From positions 124,001-188,000 of the forward strand of contig CAJQUW010005273.1 in assembly GCA_907163375.1 (NCBI GenBank): a DNA stretch of 64,000 bases, in the 5' to 3' direction. The position numbers and the translations under genes are program-made. The notes below the pieces were generated by a model. That model did no database searches. It was given only the letters and a program-made list of their open reading frames with translations, and had not been told where the DNA came from. This DNA is from Prostheceraeus crozeri. Lineage: Eukaryota > Platyhelminthes > Polycladida > Euryleptidae. Of the stretch, positions 1-11,037 are shown one piece after another (position 1 is the first letter of the stretch; each line of letters starts with the position of its first letter).

Positions 1-339
1 TGCAATTTGATCGTTTGCTCTCAAGAGAAGGGAATGAGCTACGGGCTTTGATGACTCCACTACTCGTTTGGACGATTTCTACTGGAAAATTTTAGGAAAC
101 AATAATAATTACAGAGACCTTTGGTTGGTCGTGAGAAAAATTTTAACCCTCTCTCACGCAAATGCAACTGTAAGTTGAAAAATATTGCTGTCGCTGTTTT
201 ATGGAGTAATGAGCGAAATGCATTGATGAATATGACCTCACAAAATCTGAAATGTGACAGAGCTTCTTCATAAATGTACATATAGTCTTTTGTTCAAAAT
301 CTGCGTTACCATTATTTTCGACATCATAATCCATTACAG

Positions 340-787
340 GTTGAAAGCGGATTCAGCATTCAGAAAAGTCAGTTGGTGGAAAACTTGAGAGAGGAGACGA
401 TGGTTGTCAAAAGAAGAATCTATAATGCTGTGCATAAGGTGGAAGAAGTCCCTAGTATAGTGACCCTAGACCTGATTAAGGTAAGATATGATGTCACGAT
501 ATAGTTTCAAAATAACATAATTTAATCTACGAATTCAGTAGCTATTACTAGGAATAATAATAATGAAGTTATGCCTATCGTTTCAGGCTTGTCGTGGTGC
601 ACGAACAAGATATCAATTTGCCCTTGAAAAGGAGAAGGGTGACATTAAGGAAAAAATACAAGATGAGAAACGAAGAAGGAACGCCGAAGCCCTGGTAGAA
701 ATACGAGGGGAGGAAGCTCGAGCATCGGCAATACTCCAGGCTGCTACGAGGCGGCGAAGAGAATTAGAACAGACGATGAACTCATGA
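340..787 (+). CDS. 3' exons of an unidentified gene (partial)
   Basis: Two in-phase exons can be read on the plus strand: 340-480 (preceded by AG at 338-339, followed by GTAAGA) and 587-787 (preceded by TTTCAG, ending in TGA). The first starts VESGFSIQKSQLVENL and the second ACRGARTRYQFALEKEKGD; the last 50 residues are highly charged (runs of K, R, E) and probably helical. Both exons begin and end on codon boundaries, so the splice keeps the frame. An AATAAA lies at 891. I recall similar tails in lineage-expanded invertebrate proteins of unknown function but cannot name the family. The 5' part lies outside the window or was lost. It could be a host gene or a domesticated transposon gene; only the exon structure is well supported. 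Confidence 0.5.
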
Positions 788-890
788 TTTTAGAAAATAC
801 TTTGCTCGACAGTATATCATAGATCTGTTCATTAAAACTTCTTCGAATTTTTGTTTTCTAGTAGTTAATGTATTCAGTATCTTCGTCCAA

Positions 891-896
891 AATAAA
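891..896 (+). promoter_or_regulatory. Candidate polyadenylation signal
   Basis: AATAAA about 100 bases after the stop codon of the two-exon gene at 340-787. The position fits, but this hexamer is common in AT-rich DNA. Confidence 0.35.
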
Positions 897-2083
897 AGGG
901 AAATCAATGATATAAATATTTTTGAGGATCTGTTACTTACGCATGTTACTTACCCTACTACCAAGTTATATACTAATGTTCAAGTTATGATTTCTTTCAG
1001 CAGAAAATATCATCTAGGTACAATATCATTTTTAGCCACTGTTATGCATGAACTGTGATCGAAGTTTTGATAGCGTTATTTTGATCAGTCAGATACTCGA
1101 ATATACTTGTTTTTTGTTCAGTTACGCGTGTGGACGTTGTGTTGCATTCTTAATATTTTTTTGAATTGTGTTTGCATGCAATACATTATTATAATTATGT
1201 CTGCTTCTATTTGTTGAATATCTATTTTATATTTCCTATCTTATTGTCAAAGTGAATGCATTTTGAACCAGTCCTCAGTATGTGGATTGTGCCATGTAAG
1301 TCATCATGTAATTTGTGTCACAATATATGGGTTCTCTGTTATGATAATCATGTACTACCGGTATTTACTTAGTTTGGGGGAGGAGTGTACAGTCACAGCC
1401 ACTGGTTGACTGGATTATCATCACCTCGCTAGAATTCAATAATAATCAATAACTTGATGCAGTAATGTGTAATACAATAACTGGAATTCAGTAATATTTT
1501 GATGAAAACATTTTAAACATATTCATCACTCAAAAATTTTAAATTGATAAGATTTCAATACCGCGTTGAACCAGCCCTTGCTCCCAAGACTATGAATTCA
1601 CTGTCATACTCGTATGTTCAACCAGTATTTAACAGAAATTCTGTGGCGACTATTTGGCACCACACATTCTAATTGTCTATTAAATTGCTTTTACTTTGAT
1701 TACAACCAATTAAGTCTTCTATGAAATCCTCGCACGACGACTTACAGTCGTTAGCAGTTCAGAACTAATTTATAACAAAGTTATCTAAGGATCACTTATC
1801 AAAAGTAGCGGGCACTATAACAGATCTTGGGTCTTCATATGTGTCTCTAAATTAGTTTAGACAACTAAGAAGTATCTCAGTCATAGTGAATTTATTGGTC
1901 ATTCTTATTTGCGAATGATTGTAGAATTTAAATTTAAAAATTAAATACCATGACAGCCTCCAAAAATTGATATTGATAGAGAGCATGCAACTTCGCATAG
2001 CAGGGATGAAAATCTTTAGCGGATACGCGTTTCCACCAGTGTCCCTTGAAAGGCTATAGTGAATTTTTTTAAATTTTCTATTT

Positions 2084-2122
2084 AGGGCCCACGGAATTCT
2101 AGAGGATTCCGTGTTTGGGCCC
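2084..2122. repeat. GC-rich hairpin inside an arm-specific insertion
   Basis: AGGGCCCACGGAAT (2084-2097) is mirrored by ATTCCGTG...GGGCCCT (2105-2122), a long stem with a short AT loop. It sits in the roughly 310-base block (about 1925-2240) present in the left arm and absent from the right, so that block is probably a small insertion. Confidence 0.5.
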
Positions 2123-5100
2123 TTCAAAAGTTGATTTCTTGTCAGAGCCCCTAACTGCCCGTTCTCATCCCCGCATATGGGTAATGTACGTTTATGTAGG
2201 CCGACCAATTAATTGCAATAATTTTATCCAAAAAATCAAATGGATTGTCAGCTTAATTTCGTCAATTGAGAAATTAATTAATTGCACCTAATGGTAGCAA
2301 TTATTTGAAATTAATTTTTCATGGCCCCTGTTTATCAGTGATGTTTGCGCTCGGTGAAGGTTTCTTTCTTGAAGACCATTATTTATCAGGTGCAGTCAGA
2401 AGTCAGGTAACATCTAAATCTGCTTGTCGTCGGTGAAAGGATAAAGGAGCTTAGCGGACGATAACTGATTTATTGTCTTGCATATCTTTCATATCACCTG
2501 TTTTTCAAGTGAAATCAAAAATATGTAAGCCGTCAAGTTTGGCGGTTCGTCCGAGTAAATGCAGATGAAAACGTCTTTGTGGAAATTTGCTGAGCTTGCA
2601 GCTGCTGTCCACAGTTGCCCTCCATCCAGTGCTGGTACGGAGCGAGTATTAAGCTTATACGCACCGACACACAAAACTGAGAATCCGTCTTTCACACCCC
2701 GTGTTGTGAAGATTGTAACAGTTCAGTTAGCTCTATAGATGATGACATTGACTTGATTGTGAACGAATGAAGGATTGTTGTAATGATTGGGGCCGTCATG
2801 TTGGCATCTTGTTCAAAAGTCTACTCATTGCTTTTATACTTATGTAGGCCCATATTAAGCAAGAAGATGATGCAAATTTGTGTAGAGATGTAATTAAGGA
2901 GTTGTTATGTTTAGACTTTTTGCACTAGTAGATTTAGGCTATTTTTTTAATTGTTTTTTGATTTTCGTTAAATACACACGTATGTACAGTTTTCAACAGA
3001 TATCCTGATATTATTTACATGTAGGCCTACTTCTTTTTATATTTTGCCTTCTTTCTGTACCAGATGAGAATATCTGTCAATTTCAGACTGATCAAACCAA
3101 AATGTATTTGCGTAGCGAGTACATGTGCATGTATTCCAAATTCATGGCATTATCAAAACTTGACATGACTAGACTACCGTATGTCATTGACCTTGAACAG
3201 CCCGGTTAATATCAAATGATATTAACTGAGCAATGCTAACTAATTCAAATATGCCATATCAAAAGGTCGGTTGATAATTTCGTTATATATAGAACTATCT
3301 AAATCTGTATATAATTGCACTTAATATTAAATGGCAGATCTATAGATAAAAGTGAAAACTTAAGTGCATGCATTTTTTTCATTGGAATTTTTGATTTAAT
3401 TGTGTAATAGTCATTCTGTAAATGTAAAGCTATTATATTGATCAGTATACTTAATCCCTTCTTTGTAGATGGAATTGTTTTCCCATTACACGTATTCTCT
3501 CAATTCCATGGGATGTTTCGGGCTTTTCTGCAGCTCATTTAAAGTGGTCTCGTTATTCCTGGTAAGTTGCAATTATTATGATCATTTAACAGGCATTTTC
3601 GTGTGGATTGACGTTGAAGGTGGTCGTTTTCCCGGATACACATGTTTTTCCAATTCCATTGAAAGCTATAATTGGTGCTTCTGAGTTTGGCAGCTCATTC
3701 TCTACTTGTATATTAAAGTATGAATCATTAAAAGAGGAATCATTTTCAAAATTTGTGGCTGTTTGAAAATGGGACTAGGTCATTCTCTTTTCTCTGCAGC
3801 TCAGAAATTCTAAGTCGTTACATGACTTTCATCATTTAGTGTACGATGTAGATGATATAAAAGGAGTTTATCGAATATTGATAGATATAAAGCACGTGAT
3901 TATGTAATGAACTAGAAAGAAGAATGGAAATAAATGATCACTTTAAGTAATCGAAAATTGCCGATGCTGTTGAAAATATATTCCCAAACTTTCGTCTGTC
4001 TCAGACCGCGTCAGGGGACGACGAAAATTTGAGAATATGTTTTCAACACAAACAGCATCGGCTATTTTCGATTTTTTATAGGCGGTTTATGAGGAACAAT
4101 TAAATGATTATTTGAAAATGATATTCTATTCAGCTACAATTTGGTCATCTTAAATCAATAAAGAATCTGTCTAATGATCCGCGCGTGTCCCGAAATTTGA
4201 AAGAGACAAGTGTGAATTTTTGGAAAATCTGATATACTAGCTGCTATCATGTGACTCAATCAGTAAAAGTCAATCATCAAATGTCAATTTTGAGTAAGCC
4301 CTCCCCCTCCTATTTGACGTCAATTGCAAACAACCCTACAATGGTTTTAAAATAACATAATTTTTGTTTCGTTGCAGGTGGTTAATGCTCGTGGTGATAT
4401 CCACATTTGATGCTTTACTTCCATTGTCCTCGATAACTTTTGGTACTCGTTGCTGATCACTGTGTCAATGTGTGCAATTGGATTGATTATCTGTGGTTGA
4501 TCTTTCAATATTTCGTGCGAATTTTATGGGATGAATACTGCGAAATAATCTTTGTGTTTTTGGAAGCCATTGAGTTCATGCATGTCATACTTGTGTGTCA
4601 GAACGACATCGAACGTGGTTATCGTTTTATTACTATAAATATATGGCCCCTTGAAGTGTCAGTGGCTCGAAGCGCGGTCGATTGACTTGCCATATTAACT
4701 TGATATTATCGTCTTTTTGTCAGTAGAAGTGCAACAACGTGTTTCTTTTCACAATAACTTAATGCAGCACACTTCTGTTTATGATGCCAAATTATACCGA
4801 TGACTTACTGATAATCACTACATCTATCGTGTATATGCATTTTTCAAGTCTTGCAATGTCCTAACGTTATGTCACCATGATTATCGTGAATGCTTCGTGA
4901 ATTTGTCGTCTATGAATGTATTGCATTTCATATATATTAGACCCACTATAGCATGGATTATACAGTGAGATTATATCAACTTCATAATACACGCATGTGT
5001 CTTAGCGTATCTATCATTTCCGTGTGTAATTCCAGTTCATAGAATCCTAGAGGCCAGCTAACAGGTCTCTTAAAGGCAAATTAGATGTAATTTTTCTGTT

Positions 5101-5871
5101 GGATACTGAATTTAATTCTGTTTTTAATTGAGTTACAAATTTTGTTAGAGTAAATCCCAGAACTTTGAATTGGCTGCTGCGGCTGTGCCTGGGATAAAAA
5201 TATGTAAAACAATTCAATTTTAATTTTTTGAATTGACTCTTTTGAAGGTTTGTTCTGTTTTTCTTCTATGCAACTTAATTTAGCTTTTATTATCCAACTT
5301 CAGAAGAATCTCAATGTTTGTAAAGAGAAAGACTAGCGAACAAGTTCGTTATGTGAAGTGAACTTTTTGTGGTTATGTTTTTTAGCCTCCATGTTTATAC
5401 TGATTAATTGTTTCTTTGTTATAGATAAAATCTATTTATGCCATAATGAGCTATGTATTATTTCCTTAATATGTGAATTTCAGGTAGTTCTAGCATGCAA
5501 ATCAGATATGATTTACCATGCAATTGATGAAAACGTAATGGCGCGTCAGGTTGGTGAAATTCATTTTTTGAACCGCATGATCGATCCAGAAATGAATTGA
5601 ATAGAAATATATGTGAAGAACCCATTTGTGATTACGAGCACCCCAGTCGGCAAGTGCAATGAATCATTGCATATTTCTAACACGAACTGGTCTATTCCAC
5701 ACTCAGTTGGAGAATTCAATTCTGTATCGATCGTGCTGTTTAAAAGCGCACTCCACATTCCTGGGGACCATGGTCAACTTCATCAAGTGCATCGTAAAAT
5801 CATGCATGATTTTTTGAGCAACATCAAATGTCACATTGATAAATCATTGATACTCAATGGATCATGGATAA

Positions 5872-5925
5872 TATTCATGCATGGGAATGCATGAATCATG
5901 CATTCCCATGCATGATTGATCTCTG
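5872..5925. repeat. Local ATGCAT palindrome near the arm tip
   Basis: A unit around CATGCATGGGAATGCATGA is followed at once by its reverse complement. The mirror position in the right arm (28860-28890) has only one unit, so the left arm gained a local inverted duplication of roughly 22 bases. The tip is rich in CATGCATG and may form a cruciform. Confidence 0.6.
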
Positions 5926-5973
5926 ATACATGCATGAAATCATCCATAAATAGCCATGGACGGGCGACTAGGG

Positions 5974-6453
5974 TTATTTCCATCAGAAGCACCAAAACTC
6001 CTAATGGTAGCAATGGTTGAAAATGATGCATTCAATGGCAATGTCAAGAAGAATCCTTTCAACTTCAAACACAACAGTTTGAGTGAAATTGCTTTACGTG
6101 TAGATGGTGTCAGTCATCCTGGACCGCCCTATAGACCAGACTTCTCTTCTTATCAATTTTTGCGCAGCTATGTTGACTACATGAATGTCTTTGGCTTTTA
6201 CAACACAGACGACACCAACGGGCTTACAATGAAAGAGTTTAAGAATGGCTATACTATCTATGCATTTGATTTGACTGCTGACAGCGATATTAGTGCAACT
6301 TATCGTCAAGCTAACGTTCCTCATAATATTCGCTTGGATCTGGAGTTTAAAACAACGCTAGCTGCGACGATCAATGTATTGATTTATGCAGTTTTTGATT
6401 CAAATATTGAAATAACTAAGTATCGTGACGTGATTCTTCACTATAATTGTTAA
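5974..6453 (+). pseudogene. Major capsid protein, C-terminal fragment (F54H12.2-like)
   Basis: About 150 residues with NPFNFKH near the start and GYTIYAFDLTAD in the middle, a pattern I recall from the F54H12.2-like proteins of invertebrate Polintons, taken to be the double jelly-roll major capsid protein. The equivalent region in Polinton B reads LYPVFCFDLSAQ. The frame is open upstream to 5956, but codons before 5974 come from the inverted-repeat arm, so the normal N-terminal two thirds are gone. Its stop (TAA 6451-6453) overlaps the ATG of the protease by one base, as expected for neighbouring virus genes. Family assignment is from memory of the pattern; truncation is seen directly. Confidence 0.65.
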
Positions 6454-6914
6454 TGAGTTGGTTGAATGCTGACGATATTAAAGCTAAAGTACAGCGTAAT
6501 GCAGATGAAGCTCCGTTGAAAGCTTTTGATAATGACTATTCGCTAGATACCCTACCAACTACAGTAAAACAGCATCCCATCTTTATTGTATTGAACACTC
6601 AGTCAAAGAATTTAGAAGGTGAACATTGGAAAGCTATCTTTATTGGAAAAGACAGACGCGGTGAACTATTTGACTCTCTTGCTCAACCTCCAAATATACC
6701 AACACAGCAGTGGTTGAGAAAACATACTCGTCAATATCAACGAAATGAGCGCATACTACAACATCCACTTTCATCAACTTGTGGTGCTTTCGTATTGTAC
6801 TTCATTTTAAAACGTTTGCATGTACGTCGATTTAAATCTGTTATTCAAAAGTTTTCATGTAACCCATCTTCTAATGAAAAAATGATTTGTAGGTTCTATA
6901 ATGATTTGAAATAA
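6453..6914 (+). CDS. Adenain-like cysteine protease
   Basis: About 153 residues from the ATG at 6453, which overlaps the capsid stop codon. The catalytic set of the adenovirus-type maturation proteases (C5 clan) is present: GEHWKAI (His), LFDSLAQPP (Asp) and STCGAFVLYF (Cys). In Polintons such a protease is thought to process capsid precursors. The frame is uninterrupted, unlike most Polinton A genes. AATAAA at 6934 would be its poly(A) signal; the TBP-like gene ends tail-to-tail only about 35 bases away. The oxyanion glutamine position is less clear than the other three residues. Confidence 0.8.
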   Translation: MSWLNADDIKAKVQRNADEAPLKAFDNDYSLDTLPTTVKQHPIFIVLNTQSKNLEGEHWKAIFIGKDRRGELFDSLAQPPNIPTQQWLRKHTRQYQRNERILQHPLSSTCGAFVLYFILKRLHVRRFKSVIQKFSCNPSSNEKMICRFYNDLK

Positions 6915-6947
6915 AACATCATCATCATATTGGAATAAAAGTTGTTT

Positions 6948-9813
6948 TTATTTCACAATCCGCTGGGTATGTACATATTCGATTAAATGTTCTAGGACTG
7001 TATCTGCTTGCACTTCTGATTTCAGTCCAGTAATGATAACTTTACTGTTGTGAAAGATTGCAATATGTACAGGATTCCAACGATTAATGAGAGCCGCAGG
7101 AAAAAGTTCTGGCTCATAACACAAACTGTAGCTGCTGCCAGGGCTGTGGAGCCGGAGCCTTAAGGAGCCGATGGTTTTGGTCGGAGCCGGAGCCGGAGCC
7201 GATTTATCACAAAGGCTCCGGCTCCGGCTCCGATAGTTTGAGCTTTGATATAAATCTAGAATTTTGAAAGTTATTAATTGGCATCATAAAAAAATTAAAT
7301 CATTTGAAATCTAAAGATATGTCTTTTAAGTATACCAATGATCTGTCCTTCACGATATCTTTCTTTGCAGTTGCCGCCTTCTTTTGTATTATATTTATTA
7401 TATATTTACACACATGTGTAACATTTTTTTATTGCATATGTTTCGTAAGACTAATTTCCATATTGACAACGTATTCTCCAAAATCCATTAATTTGAAGAC
7501 TTGTTATATGCATGCTAACTAGATGATTGTAGATTCCTAGAGACAAGTCGCCAGTCATTTATGTACACATTTCCAGTTCAGTCAGCAAAGATAATATAGC
7601 TACATTTCTTGCGCAATGTCTCAAATCTAATACGGTTACTATGTAGGCTATCATCTATCGGTATGGCTACTGGCAGAAGCTACTGGCATCTGTGACAATG
7701 TTAATTTCCTTAGATTTTATTGTAGGCTCTTGTGCAGTCCCCCCACCTACATTTTTCAAAACAATCAATTATTCAATTTGATCAATTTTGATTGGAGGGA
7801 TAACTCTTCACACTCACACTCACACGAATGACCTGACTACAAATCCTCACATGGCTATAGCAATAAGCAATAAGCTTCTAGTAGCGCCCTATTATTTTAA
7901 AGGTATCTCATTCACAATGAATTTCCTTTGACTTCAAAATTCAAAGGGTTTATTTCAATGCGAAAAACCCGAAGTCAAATTACAATGTTGACTTGCTGAC
8001 GAAGTTTGCGACCATGACATCGCAATTACCCACGTAGATTTTTACAACAGCACGGAATGCTTCACTCAAACCGGTGATGCTGAAACGGACATCCAATGGT
8101 GCTGCATCTTTTGACCAGAGAAAAAATGGGGGGGGGAGGACTGCACAAGAGCCGTATCGTGTAATTTCCCCAAATGTCATAGACCTGTGGATTTCAAGAA
8201 TTTTCATTATTATTTTTTCCGTCTGTCAACACTTTATGCTGATATCATGTTGACTTATATCTAAACAATAAAAAAAGACTGAGACGCTCTCAATAAAGGC
8301 GCCTTTTGACCTCCCTTTTCTATTGTCTGTGACATTAAACCGCACGCGCATTTGAAAGCTAGCAAAGTAGATGGGATTTCTGCTCGGTGCTCGCAGTCAA
8401 ATTTTTATTATGCATAGCAGATAGCACCCTGCAACATACTGTGTGATACTCCGAGTTCAGTTTGCCTAACCATCATCAGAGGAATAGTGGTAATGTGTTA
8501 TACATAAATTGAATATAATAATATACATGAATCATTGATGAATTATTTAGTGCAACTTTACGCCATAATGAAAAATACGAAATTAATATAATGTAAGTTA
8601 GGCCTTAACTTATTAAGTATGCTGCATAGAATTACAAAACTTGTCCTAAATTAGATATTTTTAATTTTTTAAGTATAATTTTCAATTGTACATTTCTAGC
8701 CTACACTGCAATGAGGCTATCTAAAATTACAATTTCTACAGATGATGAGTCGTGGGCTACCCACCGATCATATTATTCATGGACCAACAGACTATTGAAT
8801 AAAGGCAATAACAAATAACAATAACAACCTAAGCTAGCCTATATACACTTTAATATTCAATAAAGCAATTGATATCTTTATTGATACGGTATATTTGGCT
8901 ATATAGCCGATACCCTTTCCATGTTCGAGTAGATACAGGCCCTATAAGCTATTTAGAGGCATACGCTATCCAGTTTCATATTCAAGCTTTGTCAAAAAGC
9001 TTATACTATTCGGCCCCTGTGACGGCTAATTAGGTATATCATCATCACTCATGTGGTCTTATTTAATGTAGCCTCGTAGTAGACTGTTTGCAGGCTAGGC
9101 CAATTTATATTTAGCCAGTGCGGGAGATCTTTATCTAATTTAACCAATCCTGGCTATAACTTTATTTTATCTTTCAGAGATAGTCAATTCATGCAAAAAT
9201 ATATGACAAGTATGTTATTTGTCATTATATTAGGCTATTATCATTTTTGTTATTAACTTAAGTCGTTGCTTGTTAATGAAAACTAATTTGATGATTGTAG
9301 CAAGCCTCTAAAGGCCACACCGTTATCCAAAAAACCCGTTCAACGGATCCAGGATAACCAGCATAGATAGAACCTGAATTTGAAGTCGGAGCCGGAGCCG
9401 AGCCGAGCCTTTCACATCAGTGTCGTGGAGCCGGAGCCGATGAGATAACGCATCGGCTCCACAGCCCTGGCTGCTGCTATGAATCTTCGAAAACGACACA
9501 TCTTCACTCAATTGAGTAGAGATCACCATACTGTTGACAGTCAGATTCGACATCACACACTTCTCCCTCTTCCACATCCGGTGTAGGGTAGTTTCTGCAG
9601 TTCTAAGCGCATTAACCGCGCCGATGAATGAGAAAGGGGGCCGAGAATTTGTAACGTCCCGTTTGGAAAGAGTTGCAGGTTCCGTAAATTGCTCATCTTC
9701 ACCACGGATAATACTAACTGTTTGGAATTTGTTGATGTAATGTTGCGAGATCGATTTTGGTAGAGTCTGATGCGGCGGAGAATGTTGACGATGGTGAAAC
9801 GATGACGTCTCAT
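6948..9813 (-). pseudogene. TATA-binding-protein-like gene split by a hAT element
   Basis: Two coding blocks flank the hAT insertion: 9478-9813 (upstream) and 6948-7138 (downstream). The frame across the insertion point is kept if the insert and one 8-bp duplication are discounted. The downstream half contains YEPELFPAALI followed by IAIFHNSKVIITGLKSE, closely matching the second TBP repeat (YEPELFPGLIYRM...GKVVLTGAK). Just upstream, VMSNLTVNSMV fits the opening strand of that repeat. An earlier block, FPNGTLQILGPLSH, resembles the matching hairpin of repeat 1 but lies in another frame, so at least two frameshifts also break the gene. Cellular TBP is a saddle-shaped two-repeat promoter-binding factor. 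A viral TBP-like factor is inferred; start codon uncertain (ATG at 9813 is one option). Confidence 0.6.
7139..9469. mobile_element. hAT element (non-autonomous), in TBP-like gene
   Basis: The ends are CAGGGCTGTGGAGCCG and its complement CGGCTCCACAGCCCTG, flanked by a perfect 8-bp duplication GCTGCTGC (7131-7138, 9470-9477). CAGGG ends with 8-bp duplications are typical of hAT transposons. GGAGCC/GGCTCC arrays repeat near both ends (7150-7235 and 9389-9465), forming subterminal structure. The 2.3-kb interior has no recognisable transposase; ORFs at 7304 and 7980 look random. Probably mobilised in trans. Confidence 0.88.
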
Positions 9814-9952
9814 GATGAAGAAATGAGTAAATAGAGCGATGTATATTCCTTTTATACTTTTCCCAACTACCTTGATGAAATGTGAAGCAGATAGAAAGTT
9901 GGGAATGATAGATTTGTATTCGTTGCTTTTTAAGTCGCAACCATATGCGATT

Positions 9953-10153
9953 TCATATGCGTGAATGTCTTTTTATATAGAAGTATTTCAAGTCCTTCAT
10001 GATATGATTTAGGCACTGAAAATGTCGATATGATAAAGCAAATTCTCTTCTCATATTTCCAGTATAGTCTTTGAAATAAACGTTTTGATCATAATCAATC
10101 TCAACATGTTGTAGGGAATCTAATTTCCAACTCTTCATGATGGAGCGTAACAT
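9953..10153 (-). CDS. Small protein, PC4-like? (copy 1)
   Basis: A 66-codon frame with EIDYDQNVYFKDYTGN and then REFALSYRHFQCLNHIMKDL. Basic strands followed by a Leu/Ser-x-x-x-Phe/Trp helix recall the core of PC4-type single-strand DNA-binding transcription cofactors, though similarity is faint and by eye only. The frame closes early; a continuation in another frame resembles the C-terminus of copy 2, so it probably carries a frameshift. It lies directly upstream of the TBP-like gene on the same strand, and a paralogue follows at 10245-10484. Confidence 0.4.
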   Translation of the reverse strand: MLRSIMKSWKLDSLQHVEIDYDQNVYFKDYTGNMRREFALSYRHFQCLNHIMKDLKYFYIKRHSRI

Positions 10154-10244
10154 TGTGTTGAAGGTGGTGTCTGATTAAGATTTGCATAGCAAAGCGATGA
10201 ACTCTCGACGAATAAATGACATAATGGAGCGATGTATCTATCCT

Positions 10245-10484
10245 TTATACTTTTCCCAATTGCATTTGCGAAATGAAAAGTGCGTTGATGAATTGATGAA
10301 TGATGAATTTTAGCGTTTCAAAATATTCCAAATCCCTCATGATGTCATTAAGATTAAAGAATTGTCGCCATGTTAATGTAATTCCTCTCGATGTATTTCC
10401 ATGAGAATTTTTGAAATGAACGTTTCTATTGCGATCAACTTTGATGTAGGCCTATTGTTGAGAATCCAAAATCCAAGCCTTCAT
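10245..10484 (-). pseudogene. Small protein, PC4-like? (copy 2, one stop)
   Basis: Read from ATG 10484 to TAA 10245, this 80-codon frame has one in-frame TAG after about 11 codons. Its core, RNVHFKNSHGNTSRGITLTW followed by RQFFNLNDIMRDLEYF, aligns with copy 1 (9953-10153) along its length. The RGI(T/S)LT-x-x-(Q/W)F...L pattern is reminiscent of PC4 (GISLTxEQW). The flanking DNA is also shared (GAGCGATGTAT...CCTTTTATAC motif downstream of both), so a unit of about 380 bases was duplicated in tandem. Function is inference. Confidence 0.4.
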
Positions 10485-11037
10485 GATGTTATGCAAATTG
10501 GTAATATATAGATCACCAGGATATGAAAATGTCGTTTTATCATATTTTGCTTAGCAATGCAGCAACAAATAGATTTGCTAGTAATCGAGCCGCTAATTTT
10601 TCTACTCCCATTGATAATATACAACAGCTGAATGGAGAGTGGGAAGTAGGGGTCACACAACTTGTTCACAGTAACTGTGTCCATACTTTTGATCATGAGG
10701 TGATGACTATTAATATGAGACGCACAGCTGCTTACCAATGTGAAAAGGGCTGCCGAGTATACATTCCACAATGGCCGAACAAAGATCTTCTATCATGTCA
10801 GAAATTCGTAGATGATTTCCTGAATAAAGCGTGTAAACACATTGTCCAATTTACTCAGCACATTGGTGATCATAATTATGTACATCATGGAGTTGATAAA
10901 GATTGGATTGTTGCTTTGAGTTCCAGTTTAAGAAATGATTTAGGTTACTTCTCTAGCACCTTAATAAGCTATGATAATTAATTATAACGTTAATTACCAC
11001 CCAAGTGGTCATAAACAGTAAATATATCGAGAGGAAG

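Larger units (their letters stand above)
1140..5973. repeat. Left arm of a giant inverted repeat
   Basis: This stretch reads, as reverse complement, almost base for base as 28806-35686. It begins at TGTTGCATTC (1140), matched by the complement ending at 35686, and ends at GGGCGACTAGGG (5973), matched by CCCTAGTCGCCC at 28806. A 93-codon open frame at 5613-5894 differs from its mirror (28864-29145) at four residues, so the copies are recent or were homogenised. The left arm has an extra block of about 310 bases (about 1925-2240) and lacks the hAT insertion of the right arm. Open frames in it are short and unlike known proteins, so I treat it as non-coding. At its inner edge it cuts into a capsid gene. 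Confidence 0.85.

Noticed and set aside
3469..3684. 71-codon ORF in the left arm with mirror at 30983-31198
   Set aside because: Same reason: arm duplication, no protein-like pattern, neighbouring bases just as similar.
5613..5894. 93-codon ORF conserved in both arms (also 28864-29145)
   Set aside because: Conservation is explained by the whole arm being duplicated; DNA around it is equally conserved, and the protein resembles nothing I know.
9323..9940. 205-codon minus ORF as a single protein
   Set aside because: Its C-terminal part reads through the hAT boundary at 9469 into transposon DNA; only the upstream part belongs to the TBP-like gene.
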